Numbered from the stretch's first letter, positions 33,697 to 45,671 are shown. The stretch: DNA of 64,000 nt from Tetrapyrgos nigripes (GCA_013368315.1 JAACJM010000005.1:124001-188000), one strand, 5' to 3'. Notes: generated by a model not told the origin, from the sequence alone. Translations and numbers: made by a program.

Positions 33697-35039
33697 ATGA
33701 TTCCTATTTCCTCGCGTCATATCGCTTTGTCGATTTTCTTGATGAAGGCTATGGGAGGTGAGTACATCGTTATACATCTGAAGGACTGATTTGACGTTTT
33801 CTTCTTTTTTATGTAGCCTTCGCCGTACCCATACCAGGTGAAAACGCCTCGGCCTCCTCGTCTATGGGAATGTCGATGTCCAGTGCCGGAGGTTATTGGG
33901 GATCTTTTTCGACCAGCTCCGTTGATACCGACATAGTCGTGCAGACGGCTACCTCGACCAGCGCTGTTGATACCGATATAGTTGTGCAGACGGCTACTTC
34001 GACCAGCGCAGTCGATACTGACATAGTGGTGCAATCGTCCGCTGGCGGTTATTACGGAGCTACTTCGACCAGCTCGGTTGATACCGACATAGTGGTGCAG
34101 TCGTCCACTGAATGCACTACTTCAACCAGCGCCGTCGATACCGACATAGTCGTACAGACTGGAACACCTACTCTGGAGGGTATGATCACCGTCACTGGAT
34201 CTGGGATCTCTACTGTTATGACTCCTGCTTTGTACCTCCCAACTGGAACTCCCAGTTCGGGGCACAGCAGTCACGGTAGTTATGGTGGATACTCCAGTGG
34301 AGGTTGGGGCAGCGGTCATGTCAGCAGCTGCGATTGCTCATCCAGCGGTAACCCACTTGATATTTTTTCTGGAGGAAGCATCGACGTTTCGGGAATAATT
34401 GGCATCATCAAGGAGGTGTTTTCGAGCGAGGATATTACTACGTTGATTGGGGAGCTTACTGGCAGTGGTAGTCATGGTGGTTCAAGTTATGGTGGTTCTG
34501 GTTCTTCTGGGTCGTGGGGCTCCAGCTCCAGCTCTGGCCATGTGTCCAGCGGCTCTGGCTCTTCCTGGTCTTGGTCTGGGGATGGGGTTAGCATTGAGGT
34601 TGGTGGCAGTGGCAGTCACGGTTACAGCGATAGCGGTACTGGCCATAAAATGGGAATGGGTTCAGAGCACGGGACAACGACCAGCGCAGTCGATACCGAC
34701 ATAGTGGTGCAGACATATGGTCATGCATGGGGTACCTCGACGAGTGCGGTCGATTCCGATATTGTGGTGCAGACAGCTACTTCGACCAGCGCAGTCGATA
34801 CCGACATAGTGGTCCAGACATCGACTGGATATTCATGGGCTACTTCGACGAGTGCGGTTGACACCGATCCAGTGGTGCAGGGGGCTACTTCAACGAGTGC
34901 GGTTGACACCGACATCGTGGTGCAGACGGCTACTTCCACAAGCGCAGTTGATACCGATATAGTGGTGCAGACGGCTACCTCGACCAGCGCAGTTGATAGC
35001 GACATAGTGGTGCAGACGGGTTATCCCTCTGGTTACTGA
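33697..35039 (+). CDS. Secreted repeat protein with 12 copies of S-[AS]-V-D-[TS]-D-I-V-V-Q
   Basis: Unrecognised extracellular protein of about 427 residues. The first exon encodes a signal peptide, MIPISSRHIALSIFLMKAMG|AFAVPIP, with cleavage expected after AFA or near PIPG. The mature part has three zones. Zone 1 has five tandem repeats (33905-34161). Zone 2 is a Gly/Ser/His/Tyr-rich middle (HGSYGGYSSGGWGSG, a CDC pair, and one amphipathic segment IIGIIKEVFSSEDITTLIGE). Zone 3 has seven more repeats to the C terminus (34678-35036), ending GYPSGY. Repeat consensus: T-S-T-S-A-V-D-T-D-I-V-V-Q-T-A, net acidic, with no Lys or Arg inside the repeats and no dibasic processing site between them. There is no GPI signal or membrane segment. 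Alternating polar/hydrophobic order suggests beta-strand stacking, so a wall-associated structural or adhesive role is inferred only. Confidence 0.75.
33905..34161 (+). repeat. N-terminal block of five DTDIVVQ repeats
   Basis: Five 39-66 base units encoding [TS]-S-[AS]-V-D-T-D-I-V-V-Q. They are separated either by TA(TST) or by short unique spacers (SSAGGYYGA, SSTEC). Nucleotide copies share GATACCGA(C/T)ATAGT(C/G)GTGCAG. Confidence 0.85.
34678..35020 (+). repeat. C-terminal block of seven DTDIVVQ repeats
   Basis: Seven units with the same consensus. Variants are DSDIVVQ (twice) and DTDPVVQ (once). Aromatic spacers TYGHAWG and TSTGYSWA interrupt the array. Synonymous third-position changes between units show that the amino-acid sequence has been held while DNA diverged. 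Confidence 0.85.
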
Positions 35040-36465
35040 TGTGGTATCATTATCCGTTGTACCCTAGCTGTGACTTTTCAGTCGCTCCCTCATTCTTCTA
35101 CTCTCACCTCGATACCTCATTCCTCTACTCTCACCTTGATACCCTGATATGCTTCCCCATGCAACATGCTCATGTCTGACATGCCACTCGCAAGGATTGC
35201 AGTGGCTTATTCTCACTGATACTACCGGGCGCTGTATGTAGTAGTATGTAGTTGACTGGTTATTGTTATGATAATTTATTCTGGTCCTTACATTATTCTT
35301 GGCTTCGGCCTCGCTCCTGTCAATGATTCTGTGAAATGACTATCCTGAGTATTTTGAAAACAGATTCGTACACGTTTGAAGCGAAGTTTTGAGTTGCATG
35401 GCTCGTCCCAGGAACTCGACAGGGCCCAAAAGCGGAATCGGACCGCTGGCACAGCCACTTATCCGCTTAGACCTTCACGTCGCCATCGACGACGACGACA
35501 GCCCTCGACGCCGGATGGTGTCTATGCTTACAATCAAGGTTTTGTGGAGCTTCCGTGGGCACAGACGCAGGGACTGATCATGATCATTGCAGGAGCTCGT
35601 AGGCTGTCCAATGTAATTCGCCCAAATACAACTTAAAAGACAGGACGTCGACAAAGGTCTTAGCTGGGCAAGCAGGACTTTGGCAATGGGTGCTTCAAAC
35701 AAGAATGTTCTAGACTGGAGAAGAAACATCTACATGGCCCATGATACAGGGCCGATGCTTTGCTTCAGCGCACACACCGCATCACTGCCGTTCTTGGTCC
35801 CGGACACGCTTGGGGCACGTCGAGCTCCATGTATACTACCTTCAAAGACTCCGAGGTCTAGAAGAACGTTTACTGGTACTTACGACTTGTCCCTCATTGA
35901 TATACCTGCTGTGTAACAATCCCGTGTTTTCCGTTTGGTTGCAGCCAATCCCAAGCCATTCTCGTCCCTCCCCACGTCATGAATAAACTCATATGCAGAC
36001 TCCATGACGACCACATCAAATTAGGGAGTTTCCTCCCACCTCTTCTCCACGGCTGCATCATCGAGCAAAAATATCTTCAACTCTGTTCAGGTGCTGCAGC
36101 CTATTGCAACCCAGATATTCGACTATATGCACATGTATTGGGCTGGAGCTAATCCAGCCTTCCACATACCTCTTACAGTCTTGGGCTCGCGTGCTCTGAG
36201 TCTTACTGCTTTAGCACGCGTCATGACATCAGGTGGTTTTCAGATCAAATCCGACATATGAGGCTCCACTTCTTTGATTTGCCTGCTCCCCGTGCCACTG
36301 ACGCTCGCTAAACTTTTAGAATTCAGATTCAGATGTTTCTCACTCCGACCATACTAACCACTGGTTTATGTTAACGTTGACCCGATACCAGTGCGTCAAC
36401 GTTTTACATGTCCACTCATTTCAAGACCACCACCACGACGATTGAGTGAAAGAGGTTTTCGTGCT
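35040..36465. other. Intergenic stretch
   Basis: No supported gene. Several short open frames (for example 35376-35636, Arg-rich) show no conserved features. Confidence 0.4.
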
Positions 36466-39400
36466 ATGGAAGCGTGCGTTTCCGATCTTCCTCTGTTTCT
36501 GACATTTTACTAATCGTCTTTGTAGAGGCTCTGATACCTTTACATCGAGTGCCTCCACAGAGTTCTCCTCATCTACATCCGACAGTTCTACTACTACAAC
36601 TTCCCCTAATGACGAACCCACATCTTTCTCTTCCTCATCCCCGACAGAAACGAACGCGGAAACGACTGCAGAATCAGAATCTTCATCATCCTCAAATTCT
36701 GCTCCCTCCGAATCCACCGATCCTACGTTGGCGCCTCCATCTTCCATAACTTCAGAACCTTCATCTTTACCCACCGCCAACGAACCGCCACCAAGTAGCA
36801 GTGATGATACAGATTCTACTGGTCAAAACTCTTCTGAAGGCTCCACTTCAGGATCTACTTTGTCAGACGACCCCCAACCTACAAGTACTGCTCGCGCTGG
36901 GGAGTCACAAAGCTCTGATTCTTCTGAAGGCTCGGCTCCCGGACCTACTTCTGTAGATGACCCTGAACCAATCAGTACTGCTGGAAATTCGTCGAGTACT
37001 GGGTCACAGACCCAGGAGCCTTCCACGGGTTCAGACTCTTCTGAAGGTTCCGCTCCAGGACCAACTTCAGCCCCTCAGTCTACCAGCACCGCTGGAGATT
37101 CGGACGGTTCTGGCTCGGAATCTATTCCTTCACCCACCACGAACGTGCCTGAAACAAGCGGAACTGCTTCGAGCTCTACAGGCGATGGGAAAGATGGATC
37201 GTCATCTGCGTCTTCTGCGTCTTCAGGAGATTCTGTATCTACAGACACGCCCACTACCCCAACCGCTGTCTCGTCAGAGCCAAACGCAGGCTCATCCACA
37301 GCTCAAGCTACAGGCACAGCGACTGCGACTGATACAGATGGCGATGGGTCTTCTTCTGCCCCTTCCACTTCTCCAACGACACCTCCAGAATCTCCTACTG
37401 ATACGACTGCCCCTCCTGCTGGTCCCTCCAGTACCAATACCGATACCAGTGTTTCCAGCACCAGTACCAATACCGATACCAGTGTTTCCAGCACCAGTAC
37501 CAATACCGATACCAGTGTTTCCAGCACCAGTACCGATGTCAATACCGACACCAACACTAATCCAGATTCCACCCCTACAATATCATCTTCCCAATCTCCT
37601 AATACTGCCACTGGTTCAGGCTCTTCTCCGCAAGCACAAAACACTCAAACAGTGACGGCTGCTTCGCCCAGTAGTCCTTCCGTGACTGCAACTGCGACTG
37701 CGACTGCGACTGCGACTCGCACCCGCCCTCAAACCGGCGATGGTACTGCTGGTCCTTCATCTCAGACACCTGTACCGTCTGCTACTGCTACGACGGACGC
37801 AGCCTCGCCCTCAACGACAGCCTCAGTGACGGACACTGTCTCAGACTCGTCTGTCTCTGAGTCTGTATCAGGCTCAGACACTGCTTTGTCCGCCTCTACA
37901 ACGGATTTGGGATCCTCAGTAATCGAGACGACTGAGTTTGCGACAGGCACTGCAACAGACAGCTCAAGCGGCCTATCAGAGATTCTCACTTCTGTCATCC
38001 CGTCAGTCTCTTCTATTGGAGTGCTGGATTTGACAGCATCGCCAACAGTTTCTATGGCTATAGCAGTCGTTCAAGATGACGATGATGATGACTCCAATGT
38101 CCCTCCAGGGACCACTAAGACTGTTGGCGAGTCTGGATCTGTAGCGACAATCGTTTTTGTCTCGACTATGTTTTCCACGTCTACGGAACCGGATGGTGTG
38201 GTGACGTACATACCGACTAGAACGACGGTGGTGACCACCACAACGGGTTCTGGACAATTACAACCTCAGGATCCGTGAGTTTTCATTCCTTTAAAATGTC
38301 GATGAAGAATCTAACATTCTTTCTTCTTTTTTGTTTCTCAACAGATTTGTGAGAAACCGAGGCATGATCATCACTGCTATCGTCCTTGGCACCATTGTTC
38401 TCGTTATTGGAATCATCAGTCTGGTGTGGATGCATAAACGCCGGAAGAGAAGATTACAGTTACGTGGCGAAGACCCTCTTCTCACTCAAGAGGAAGAAGA
38501 TTCCAAGCTCGGACGGGTTCTAATCCCTGGCAAAGCGACAGCAGGCGTTGGAGTTGGTGTACTCTCAAAATCAAGGCGTGGACGAGAGGAGCTGCTAGCT
38601 GCTGAGATTGATGACGCGGTCTTTGCTTCTGGGAGTAGGGATGTCGAGAAGGGTCCTGTTGCAGGAGAAGCATCGCAACATAGACGGGGCGAGTCTAGTG
38701 ACGGTGATGTAGACTTGGATGATGACGAGACATACTACATGAACCCTCCTCTGGTCATGCCTGTGATGCAGAGAGAGGAGTATGGAAGTATTATGGGGAC
38801 GTTACATGAATTTGGGTGGTTACCTGAACGGAGTACCAGCGGGAACGGATATGGTGCTGGGACTGCGGCTGCAGTGGGAAGATCCAAGTCAAAAAGGTCG
38901 ATAAGGTCTGCTCAGGATGTGTTTGCGAGGTCTCCATCACCGATGGCGGGCAGGAGGAGCTCAGAGACGACGCGATCTAACATTGAGGATCCATTCTCTG
39001 ACGATAATGAGGTTACGCTACAACCTAGAACTTCGTTGTCATCCTCATCAAACGCCGGCACACTGTATCATCCTGTCACTCAGGTTTCCAGATCTGTCTC
39101 CCCTCTCTTCGACCAAGATGGACGCCGATACGAGTTCGCACAGGATCCCACGTTGGTGGATACTGATTTTGGTCCCACTGATAGAATGCGTGGTGGAAGA
39201 AGCTCGACCAATGATTTGTTGACTGGCACTCCCACTACTCCCACTATGCCCCTCTCATCATCAACCCTGAATCTTGATTCCGACGACGACCCACTTCAAC
39301 CACCTATGCGCCCCTTCTCGGAAGTATCCAATTTATCCAATTCATCGGCTTCGTCTCTTCTCAACCCACCCATGCGACCTCAATTCCAAGGGAGACTTTC

Positions 39401-39939
39401 TGATCTCGTTCGGAGTGAGGTGCCTCCAATGTTACCTCCTATTGAGCCTGTAGCTTCACCTGCAGAATCGGTGGATTCATACCATGCAGATGGTTTACTC
39501 GACCCTTCCTTATTATCGAGGTCTCTGAGGGCATCGTCTAGTGATGAAAACTCAGGCACATTATCTCGACGTGGTTCTGGTTCTGGCCCTAGTTCCGGGT
39601 CAGGGCATGCTGGACACCAGAGTGTGGAGAGTCTGTATGACCACGTTGATTACACGAGGCCGATGAGTTTAGTGAGTCTTTCATTTCTTTGTCTATATCT
39701 GTGGGCGAGCTGCTGACTTGACTTACTCTGTGTAGATCAATTTCCGCCGTGCCACGAGTTCTACCATAAACTCGGGGGAATCTGAACAAAGCATTAGTTT
39801 GCGTCCTGAGCAGTTAGCTGCTTCCCCAGTGAGGGATTATCATAACATCTTGCGAGGTGGAAGGCTCACCCCTTTCACCTCGAGTTCTCAAGTCAATCTA
39901 CGAGATTCTCGAGACTCTTCAAGCAGATTGTCTTCCTAG
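36466..39939 (+). CDS. Mucin-like single-pass membrane protein with long cytoplasmic tail
   Basis: About 1,095 residues. A first mini-exon, ATGGAAGC, joins through a 52-nt intron to a very Ser/Thr/Pro/Asp/Glu-rich region of ~580 residues. That region contains repeats such as STNTDTSVS (three exact 33-bp units) and a TATATATAT run. A juxtamembrane segment, VATIVFVSTMFSTSTEPDGV and TTVVTTTTGSG, precedes the helix GMIITAIVLGTIVLVIGIIS-LVW and a stop-transfer HKRRKRR. The tail (~440 residues) contains EREEYGSIMGTLHEFGWLP-like sequence and many Ser/Pro and basic sites, ending SSSRLSS. Architecture resembles fungal signalling mucins/wall sensors (Msb2, Mid2, Wsc type). No cysteine-rich head and no clear signal peptide are visible, so the true N terminus may lie in an upstream exon I cannot place. 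Confidence 0.7.
37430..37528 (+). repeat. Three exact 33-bp tandem repeats
   Basis: The unit AGTACCAATACCGATACCAG + TGTTTCCAGCACC occurs three times without a mismatch, encoding STNTDTSVSST, and begins a degenerate fourth copy. Perfect identity implies recent expansion. Confidence 0.85.
37685..37717 (+). repeat. (ACTGCG)n microsatellite coding for Thr-Ala
   Basis: Five to six near-perfect hexamers encode TATATATAT in the mucin-like ectodomain. The register is divisible by three, so length change would not break the frame. Confidence 0.75.
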
Positions 39940-40762
39940 GTAATCGTGGACTTTGATGACTGTTACCTGGCATTGTATTCAGACCTTGCTTTACGGATCA
40001 TTTCTTGACTTTTGAATGCATTTCTGGAATTTGTTTGTCTTCATGTCTTCCCCTTCAATGACAATCGGATTGTTGTTGTTTTATAGCGACTTTTTTAGAC
40101 CTGTACTTCTGACCACTCTTTTCTTCGCCGATATCGTGTTTTCACGGTCCGCTACTACCACGCTCCTTGACCATTTCTCCACTGCTGTCGCTGCTCGCTT
40201 ACTTAATATTTTACGATTTACTTATTCGTCAAATTCGGACTTCATTGTACATGTGTTCAATTCTTCATGTTCATGCATCTCAACGTGCCAACGTTTATAT
40301 CCTTAGCAATTAATTAGCAATGAATGTCTTCACCTTCTTGGCTACCTCTAGATATTTTTGTTCTTGCTTTCGCGCTATTTTTCGCTGTTTTTAGTCATTT
40401 GTTAGCGCAACTGAAAATATAATCACCAGCTGCTCCTTTGCCCCTCCGATTGGGAATATTCGGGGCCGATTGGCAGTGATTGGTTTCTTTGACAGATCTA
40501 GCGGGATTGGAAACGCCACAGGCAGGCAAATTTGAAATTTCGGACAGGCACAAACACGGTAAAAGAGTGCCAGCATGACGGCCTTACCCCACCTCGATTG
40601 GCTGGACCCCTTCTTCCACATGAGAAATTTAAAAGGAAGGGTATATGACACGCTTTCTCCATGAGAAAACCCACTTACTAAGTCACTTCCATAGCGCTCT
40701 CTCAGACGATAGCTGGCACTGTCTCTCATCTTCGCGAACGACCTCGGTTTACTTCCCTAAAG
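39940..40762. other. Intergenic stretch
   Basis: 3' end of the mucin-like gene and promoter of the homeodomain gene. The 3' UTR is T-rich. No coding signal. Confidence 0.4.
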
Positions 40763-42514
40763 ATGTTTGGAAGCAATGCAGTTTCCTCCGAGAATCTCGT
40801 CCCCACACCCGCACGAACTTTCAATAACGTATGTACACGCTTTCGTTCTATGCAGTTGATCGATACTTCTCTTTCTCTCGTAGGATTTTACACCTTTTCT
40901 TGAACAATATTTCGACTATGACTCTTATCCACCCGCTCAGATTAGGGAAATTATGGCTCAGAAATCGGGTATGACTGCGAGGCAGATCGAAGTCTGGGTA
41001 AGGCTTTTTGTCCCTTTGCTCTGTGTGTGTTGCTTGCTTATGACAATTACGAAGCCAGTTCCAGAATCATCGACGAGTGGCCAAAAGGTCGGGTCGGCCA
41101 GTCACGCTGCGGAATGCCTCCTCTGACCAGGTCCTCGGATTCATTTTTGTGGATGAGGCCCGAACGCGAAAGTCTAGTGAGCAGAAGATGAAAGAGATTG
41201 AGCAAGATTTACGAGAAAAGACGACACCAGAAGATTTGAAGCATAAGGTATGAGACATCAATCAACAGCACGAGTACGTCTAATCTTGCCCCAAAGTCCC
41301 TAGGAGCACCTCGATATACTCGTTCTCTATTCGCGCACGACGTCCTCAATCCTCTGACTACTGCACCCTACACTTTCCCTGCCGTCTTTCGACCTCCACC
41401 AGACTTTCAACAATTTCAGCACAGGGAGTCGGACTCACGACCTCGCTTTCCACCTCCAAAATGGATGCGTAGGATATCAACTGGCACAAGTGAAGAACAA
41501 CTCCGAAAGGAGGCAGAGGCAGAAGCTTGGGGACATGACGGTACCACTTTTTCCGAGACCCAGGAAGTGGAAATGCCAGCGCGTTTTGGTCTCATGTCTC
41601 TTCGAAATGCAGAAGCAGACAAAAAGAAGGGTCCTTTGACTCCACCAGCTGCGACGTCTGCTTTCTATCTTCCCCTTCCGTCTGCACCCCATCCTGCTCT
41701 TCTACCGCCCAAGCCCATAAGGCAGATTACCCAGCCTGCCCAGTCCGAGCACGAACCCCAATCCCAGTCCCTATCCCAGTCCCGGTCGTCTACCACGGAC
41801 GGCAGTAGAACCCTTTCACGCAAATCTCGCGAAAAAATCTTCCGCTTCAAAAATATGACTGGGCAACCCAAGCGCCCCAAATTTTTATCCCACTCTTCTA
41901 CCTCTTCTCGTGACCCCTCTGGTAACGTTTTGCGCTTCAAAAACTTTGCTGGGCCACCCAGGCCTTACATCCCGTATGCCTTCCCAACTCCTTACCCTCC
42001 TCAATACAAAGTTTCGAGGGAAAGTCGTTCGCTTTTACCGTCGGTATCGAAGTCCAGACGCTCTGTCAATACCAGTGCCAGTGCCAATGCCGGCACAGCG
42101 GGTCCGAGTTCTAGCCAAAGAGTAGAACTTGAATGGACAGAAGTGATAGGTGTACCAGACAAGGACTTTGCTGAAACACCTGGGAATGATGAAGCAGAGG
42201 AAGTGGTTGATGGAGAAGACGGTGATACGGACGGGAAGGGGCTGGAAGAAAGAGACAGCCCATCCGCTTCAGAAGCAAGTCACAGGCTTGGGGCAGATAG
42301 TGATAATAATTCACGGTCCAGGGAAACTTCTACTAGTGGAACAGAGGAAGTGGTTGATGAAGAAGACCGTGATGATGACACCGGTACAAAAGAGTCTGAA
42401 TTGAGGAAGAAGCGACCCGCGTCAGAGTTAGAGTCAGAGTCAGATGGAGGAGCAAGGACAACGTCCCGTAGGGTGCAAAATAAGAAGTTACGCCTGGAAG
42501 CATTGTTGTCATAA
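40763..42514 (+). CDS. Homeodomain transcription factor
   Basis: Nuclear DNA-binding protein of about 530 residues. The N terminus MFGSNAVSSENLVPTPARTF is followed by a homeodomain at about residues 20-85: DFTPFLEQYFDYDSYPPAQI, REIMAQKSGMTARQIEVW, and FQNHRRVAKRSG. The recognition helix has W48, F49, N51 and R53. Position 52 is His where Arg is usual. Three introns are read; one splits the recognition helix between IEVW and FQN, and another uses acceptor CAAAG before SLGAPRYTRS. The C-terminal region is low-complexity with a duplicated basic motif (IFRFKNMTGQPKRP and VLRFKNFAGPPRP), two EEVVDxED acidic patches, and a basic end (RRVQNKKLRLEALLS). It is not obviously one of the HD1/HD2 mating-type proteins. 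Targets unknown. Confidence 0.8.
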
Positions 42515-43469
42515 TAAGTAAATCAATATGGACCGTATTGTACTGCATTATTCGTTCTTCACTTCATAGCATTATCATAGCATATTTAGCATTTTTTAGC
42601 ATTACTTGTCATGTTGTAAACCTGTATATACACCTATGAGAAGGAAGACACGACACGACACGAAAGGGATACATGCAATAATGATATATACGCAGCAGCA
42701 GTACCACTTCGTCCTCTTCCTACAATCCACAGCAGTCTGTCCACCATGGTGACCCAATCTCAACGTCTTCAGCCATCTGGAAAGACATGACGGACATTAT
42801 TACCCAAAGTACCAAAGACGTCTGAAGTTCAAGTTGTGGTTGACTTCCAGGTTCGTTAAAGACATGGCTAACGTGTATCCTTAAGGACAGAGAGGACGGC
42901 GGGAGTCAAATGAAGCGATTAGATAAAGCCCATGCCATGGTAGTGGTGGTTGAGGTTCAAGTCATGTCCGCTGCGCACCCCGACGCGAGCACGGCCAAAC
43001 CTTCTTTCTTTCTTACCACCACGAACCCGACCCATACTTCATTTTAATGTGCTCTCGAATCGTAAAGTGGCCAGAAATGTCCGAAAAATAGGCTACGATG
43101 ATTTTCATGACCTTCATTTCCTCATACATGTCGCAAAGAGATCATCGATAACTCAATCTACAGGCTGGAAGGAGGATTTGGATTTGGATGCCGCCATTTC
43201 GCGCTTGTTCTTCGCACCTTTTCCTTGCCTTAACCAAGGACCAAGATCCAAGCAATCAGTGGACCAAGCTCAAGGCCTAGCTAGTATAGCCTGGCGCCCT
43301 AGCCTTTTCAAGTTTGGACCATGCAATGCACTTTAATTGTACTCATAATTCCGCCACCTGTCAACTGATGTGATGCTGGCCATCTATCGAGCCACCTACA
43401 CTTAGTAGTACCCTATAAAGAGCTCGCGACGGGAGTGCTTGCTTCACAACTTCTCCATCATTGATAGTG
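42515..43469. other. Intergenic stretch
   Basis: Contains the homeodomain gene's 3' end, with A/T-rich CATTATC/AGCATATTTAGCATTTTT words. The rest is non-coding sequence up to the TATA box of the next gene. No gene seen. Confidence 0.4.
43414..43420 (+). promoter_or_regulatory. TATA box of the short-chain dehydrogenase gene
   Basis: CCCTATAAAGAGC lies 50 bases upstream of ATG 43470. Confidence 0.5.
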
Positions 43470-44620
43470 ATGTCTGTTCCTCCCGAAGACCTCCCAGTCA
43501 CCCACATGTCTGAGTACGTTGTTGTTTGGTACCCTGGACGAGTTTCCAGCTGATGTATGTCATTTGTCATTCTAGTATCTATTCAAGTATCGACCCTCAG
43601 CCATACTTTGACGGACAGACCTACGCTGGCAAAATCGTTCTCATCACTGGTGCATCTCGTGGAATTGGTTCCGAAATTGCCTTATTTTACGCTCGGGCTG
43701 GTGCCTCGCTTTCCCTTCTCGCGCGTTCAAAAGATGCGTTGGATGGAGTTAAAGGGTCTATCCTTTCCCAAGCGAGTCCCAAACTCGAAATCATCACCTT
43801 CGTAGTCGACGTTTGCGACACACAGGTTATGAAAGACGCTATCGAACAAACTGCCCAGCATTATGGTAGAATTGACATCGTAGTCGCGAATGCAGGGAGG
43901 TGTGAAGTGTATACGAAGCGTGAGTGCTTCCGGGCTTATAAAGTTATGGCAAAATGAGAAATAGTTGATTGATATTTTGTTCTAGCCTTCACTGAATATG
44001 ATCCCGACAACTGGTGGAAAACTATCGAGGTGAACATACGTGGGGTCTACAATACCGCTCAGTGCGTTTCTTCGTCGTTTATTCAAAATGCTCGTACATA
44101 ATGCATAAGTACTGAACCATTCTCTTCTTCGGCAGCTTTGCCCTCCCTCACCTCTCCACCACCTCCGGTTACTTCATTGCCATGAGTTCCGCTGCAGCTC
44201 AACTGCCACGTGTACCATGGTCTTCAGCCTACCCTCTCTCCAAACACGCTGTTAATCGTTTTGTCGAATATGTTATTGCCGAGCAACCCAACGTTAAAGC
44301 CTTTGCTATGCACCCTGGTGCTATTATCACCGAAATGTCGAAAGACTACGACGCGATAAAGCCTTACCTCGTTGATACGCTGCAGCTTCCCGCTGCGACG
44401 TTGTTGAGGCTGACGAGTGGGAGTATGGATTGGTTGAATGGGAGGTGTGTATGGTCGTTGTTTTTTCTTGTCTTTTGGCTTTGTCTGATGAGCGATATTA
44501 TTATTCCTTTATTTTAGATATGTTAGCGCGAATTGGGATTTGGACGAAGTCGAGACGGTGTGGAAGGAAAGAATATTAGAGCAGGATGCTCTCGTCAATC
44601 GTCTGCACATTCCTGTTTAG
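43470..44620 (+). CDS. Classical short-chain dehydrogenase/reductase
   Basis: NAD(P)-dependent oxidoreductase of about 295 residues. After MSVPPEDLPVTHMSD and a short lead comes the Rossmann motif VLITGASRGIGSEIALF (TGxxxGxG). Then follow ARSKDALDGV, the VVDVCD acidic position, IVVANAGR (NAG motif), VNIRGVYNTA, IAMSSAAAQ (catalytic Ser), and the active-site SSAYPLSKHAVNR (YxxxK). The cofactor segment AFAMHPGAIITEM and a C-terminal WERI-like end (VWKERILEQDALVNRLHIPV) complete it. Four introns are read, after MSD, after CEVYTK, after NTA and after LNGR. All catalytic residues are present. Substrate unknown. Confidence 0.88.
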
Positions 44621-44896
44621 CAGTATACGTTGGTCAAATGACGATTGATGCATGTTTCGCTATTCAGTGATGATTTTGCCAGTTTTGTCAGCTTGTTTGA
44701 AGCGGCAAAGGAACCAGGGCTTTCTACGTTCTGAAGGATTTTACGTGCCTTTGTGTGACTGATGACATGCGGTCTCAAAGGAAGTGGTGGGTGCCACCGT
44801 GGCCTTTGTCTTTCGAAACAAAGGCTCTCCCGGATCACTCGTTACAAAAGCTCTACACTGCAGATCCACGTTCCATCTTATCCTCTGTCACCACCA

Positions 44897-45319
44897 ATGC
44901 CTCAGGAAAACCACCCTGATCCCACCCAAGTTGGAAAATCGAATGTCGCCTCTGGGAACCTACAACGCTCATCTATCTCGCAACCAGAAGCACTCGGTCC
45001 TTTATTCACAGCCAATGAACCTCCACCTTCTCCACGGCCGGTCGATTTCTCTTCCCTAGTCCTCATTCCGTTGAATGACGACATTCCCGTTTCGGAAGAA
45101 CGTACCACTATTTCAATGGAGCCTGAGCTGCCTCCTCCATCGGTCTTGAAGCGCATTATTCCGAAAACATCGCCGGATTCTACGAGTCCAGTTCTTGATT
45201 GGGATAAATATCTCAGAAATTGGAGAAGAGAGGAGAGAGAAAGACGGCGGTGTACCCGAAGTATTAGCAGTGCAGTTGTCGAAGGGACTAATCCTTATAA
45301 GAGAACAAGACTTCAGTAA
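44897..45319 (+). CDS. Small hypothetical protein
   Basis: About 140 residues from MPQENHPDPTQVGKSNVASG to NPYKRTRLQ. It is Pro/Ser-rich in the first two thirds. A basic helical end (WDKYLRNWRREERERRRCTR) could bind nucleic acid or be a nuclear signal. No recognised domain. An upstream in-frame ATG at 44762 exists, but the sequence before 44897 looks like leader. The moderate codon-like composition and polar end support a gene, though not strongly. Confidence 0.4.
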   Translation: MPQENHPDPTQVGKSNVASGNLQRSSISQPEALGPLFTANEPPPSPRPVDFSSLVLIPLNDDIPVSEERTTISMEPELPPPSVLKRIIPKTSPDSTSPVLDWDKYLRNWRREERERRRCTRSISSAVVEGTNPYKRTRLQ

Positions 45320-45671
45320 GAGGTCAGGCATAAGTATGTTTTAATTTGATGTTCGCGTTGACGAGTCATGTTACTTATACTAATAGATAGCGGGCTGCGG
45401 AACTTGAAGTGGCAACAAGGAAGGGAGGGGATAGGAGGCGACTTGAAGGGAGATCCGAAGGAATTTGACTGGCAGACACCTCAAATACTTTCATAGATTC
45501 TCTACTTACTCACTGGGAAAGATTGAAGGATTCCCAAATTTGGCGACGCGCGCTGGGGAAAGGTACACTCCCACGTGATCGAGAAACCCTCGTGCCAGTA
45601 GCGTGTCCGACGGACGCACCTCATGTTCTACTCAGGTTGAATCCAAACCCTCACCATCCTCCAGAGCAAGC

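Noticed and set aside
33697..35039. Kex2-processed repeat peptide (KEP/RiPP) precursor
   Set aside because: There are no Lys-Arg or Arg-Arg sites between repeats; repeats lack basic residues altogether.
33697..35039. CRISPR-like array from regular repeats
   Set aside because: The repeats are protein-coding, in a eukaryote, with a continuous frame and synonymous drift; spacers are not unique sequences.
40763..42514. HD mating-type (A locus) gene
   Set aside because: No second divergent homeodomain gene, no mitochondrial intermediate peptidase and no beta-flanking gene nearby; a general homeodomain factor is more likely.
42950..43336. 128-residue plus-strand frame upstream of the dehydrogenase
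   Set aside because: No conserved features, and it lies in the promoter region of a gene with a clear TATA box.
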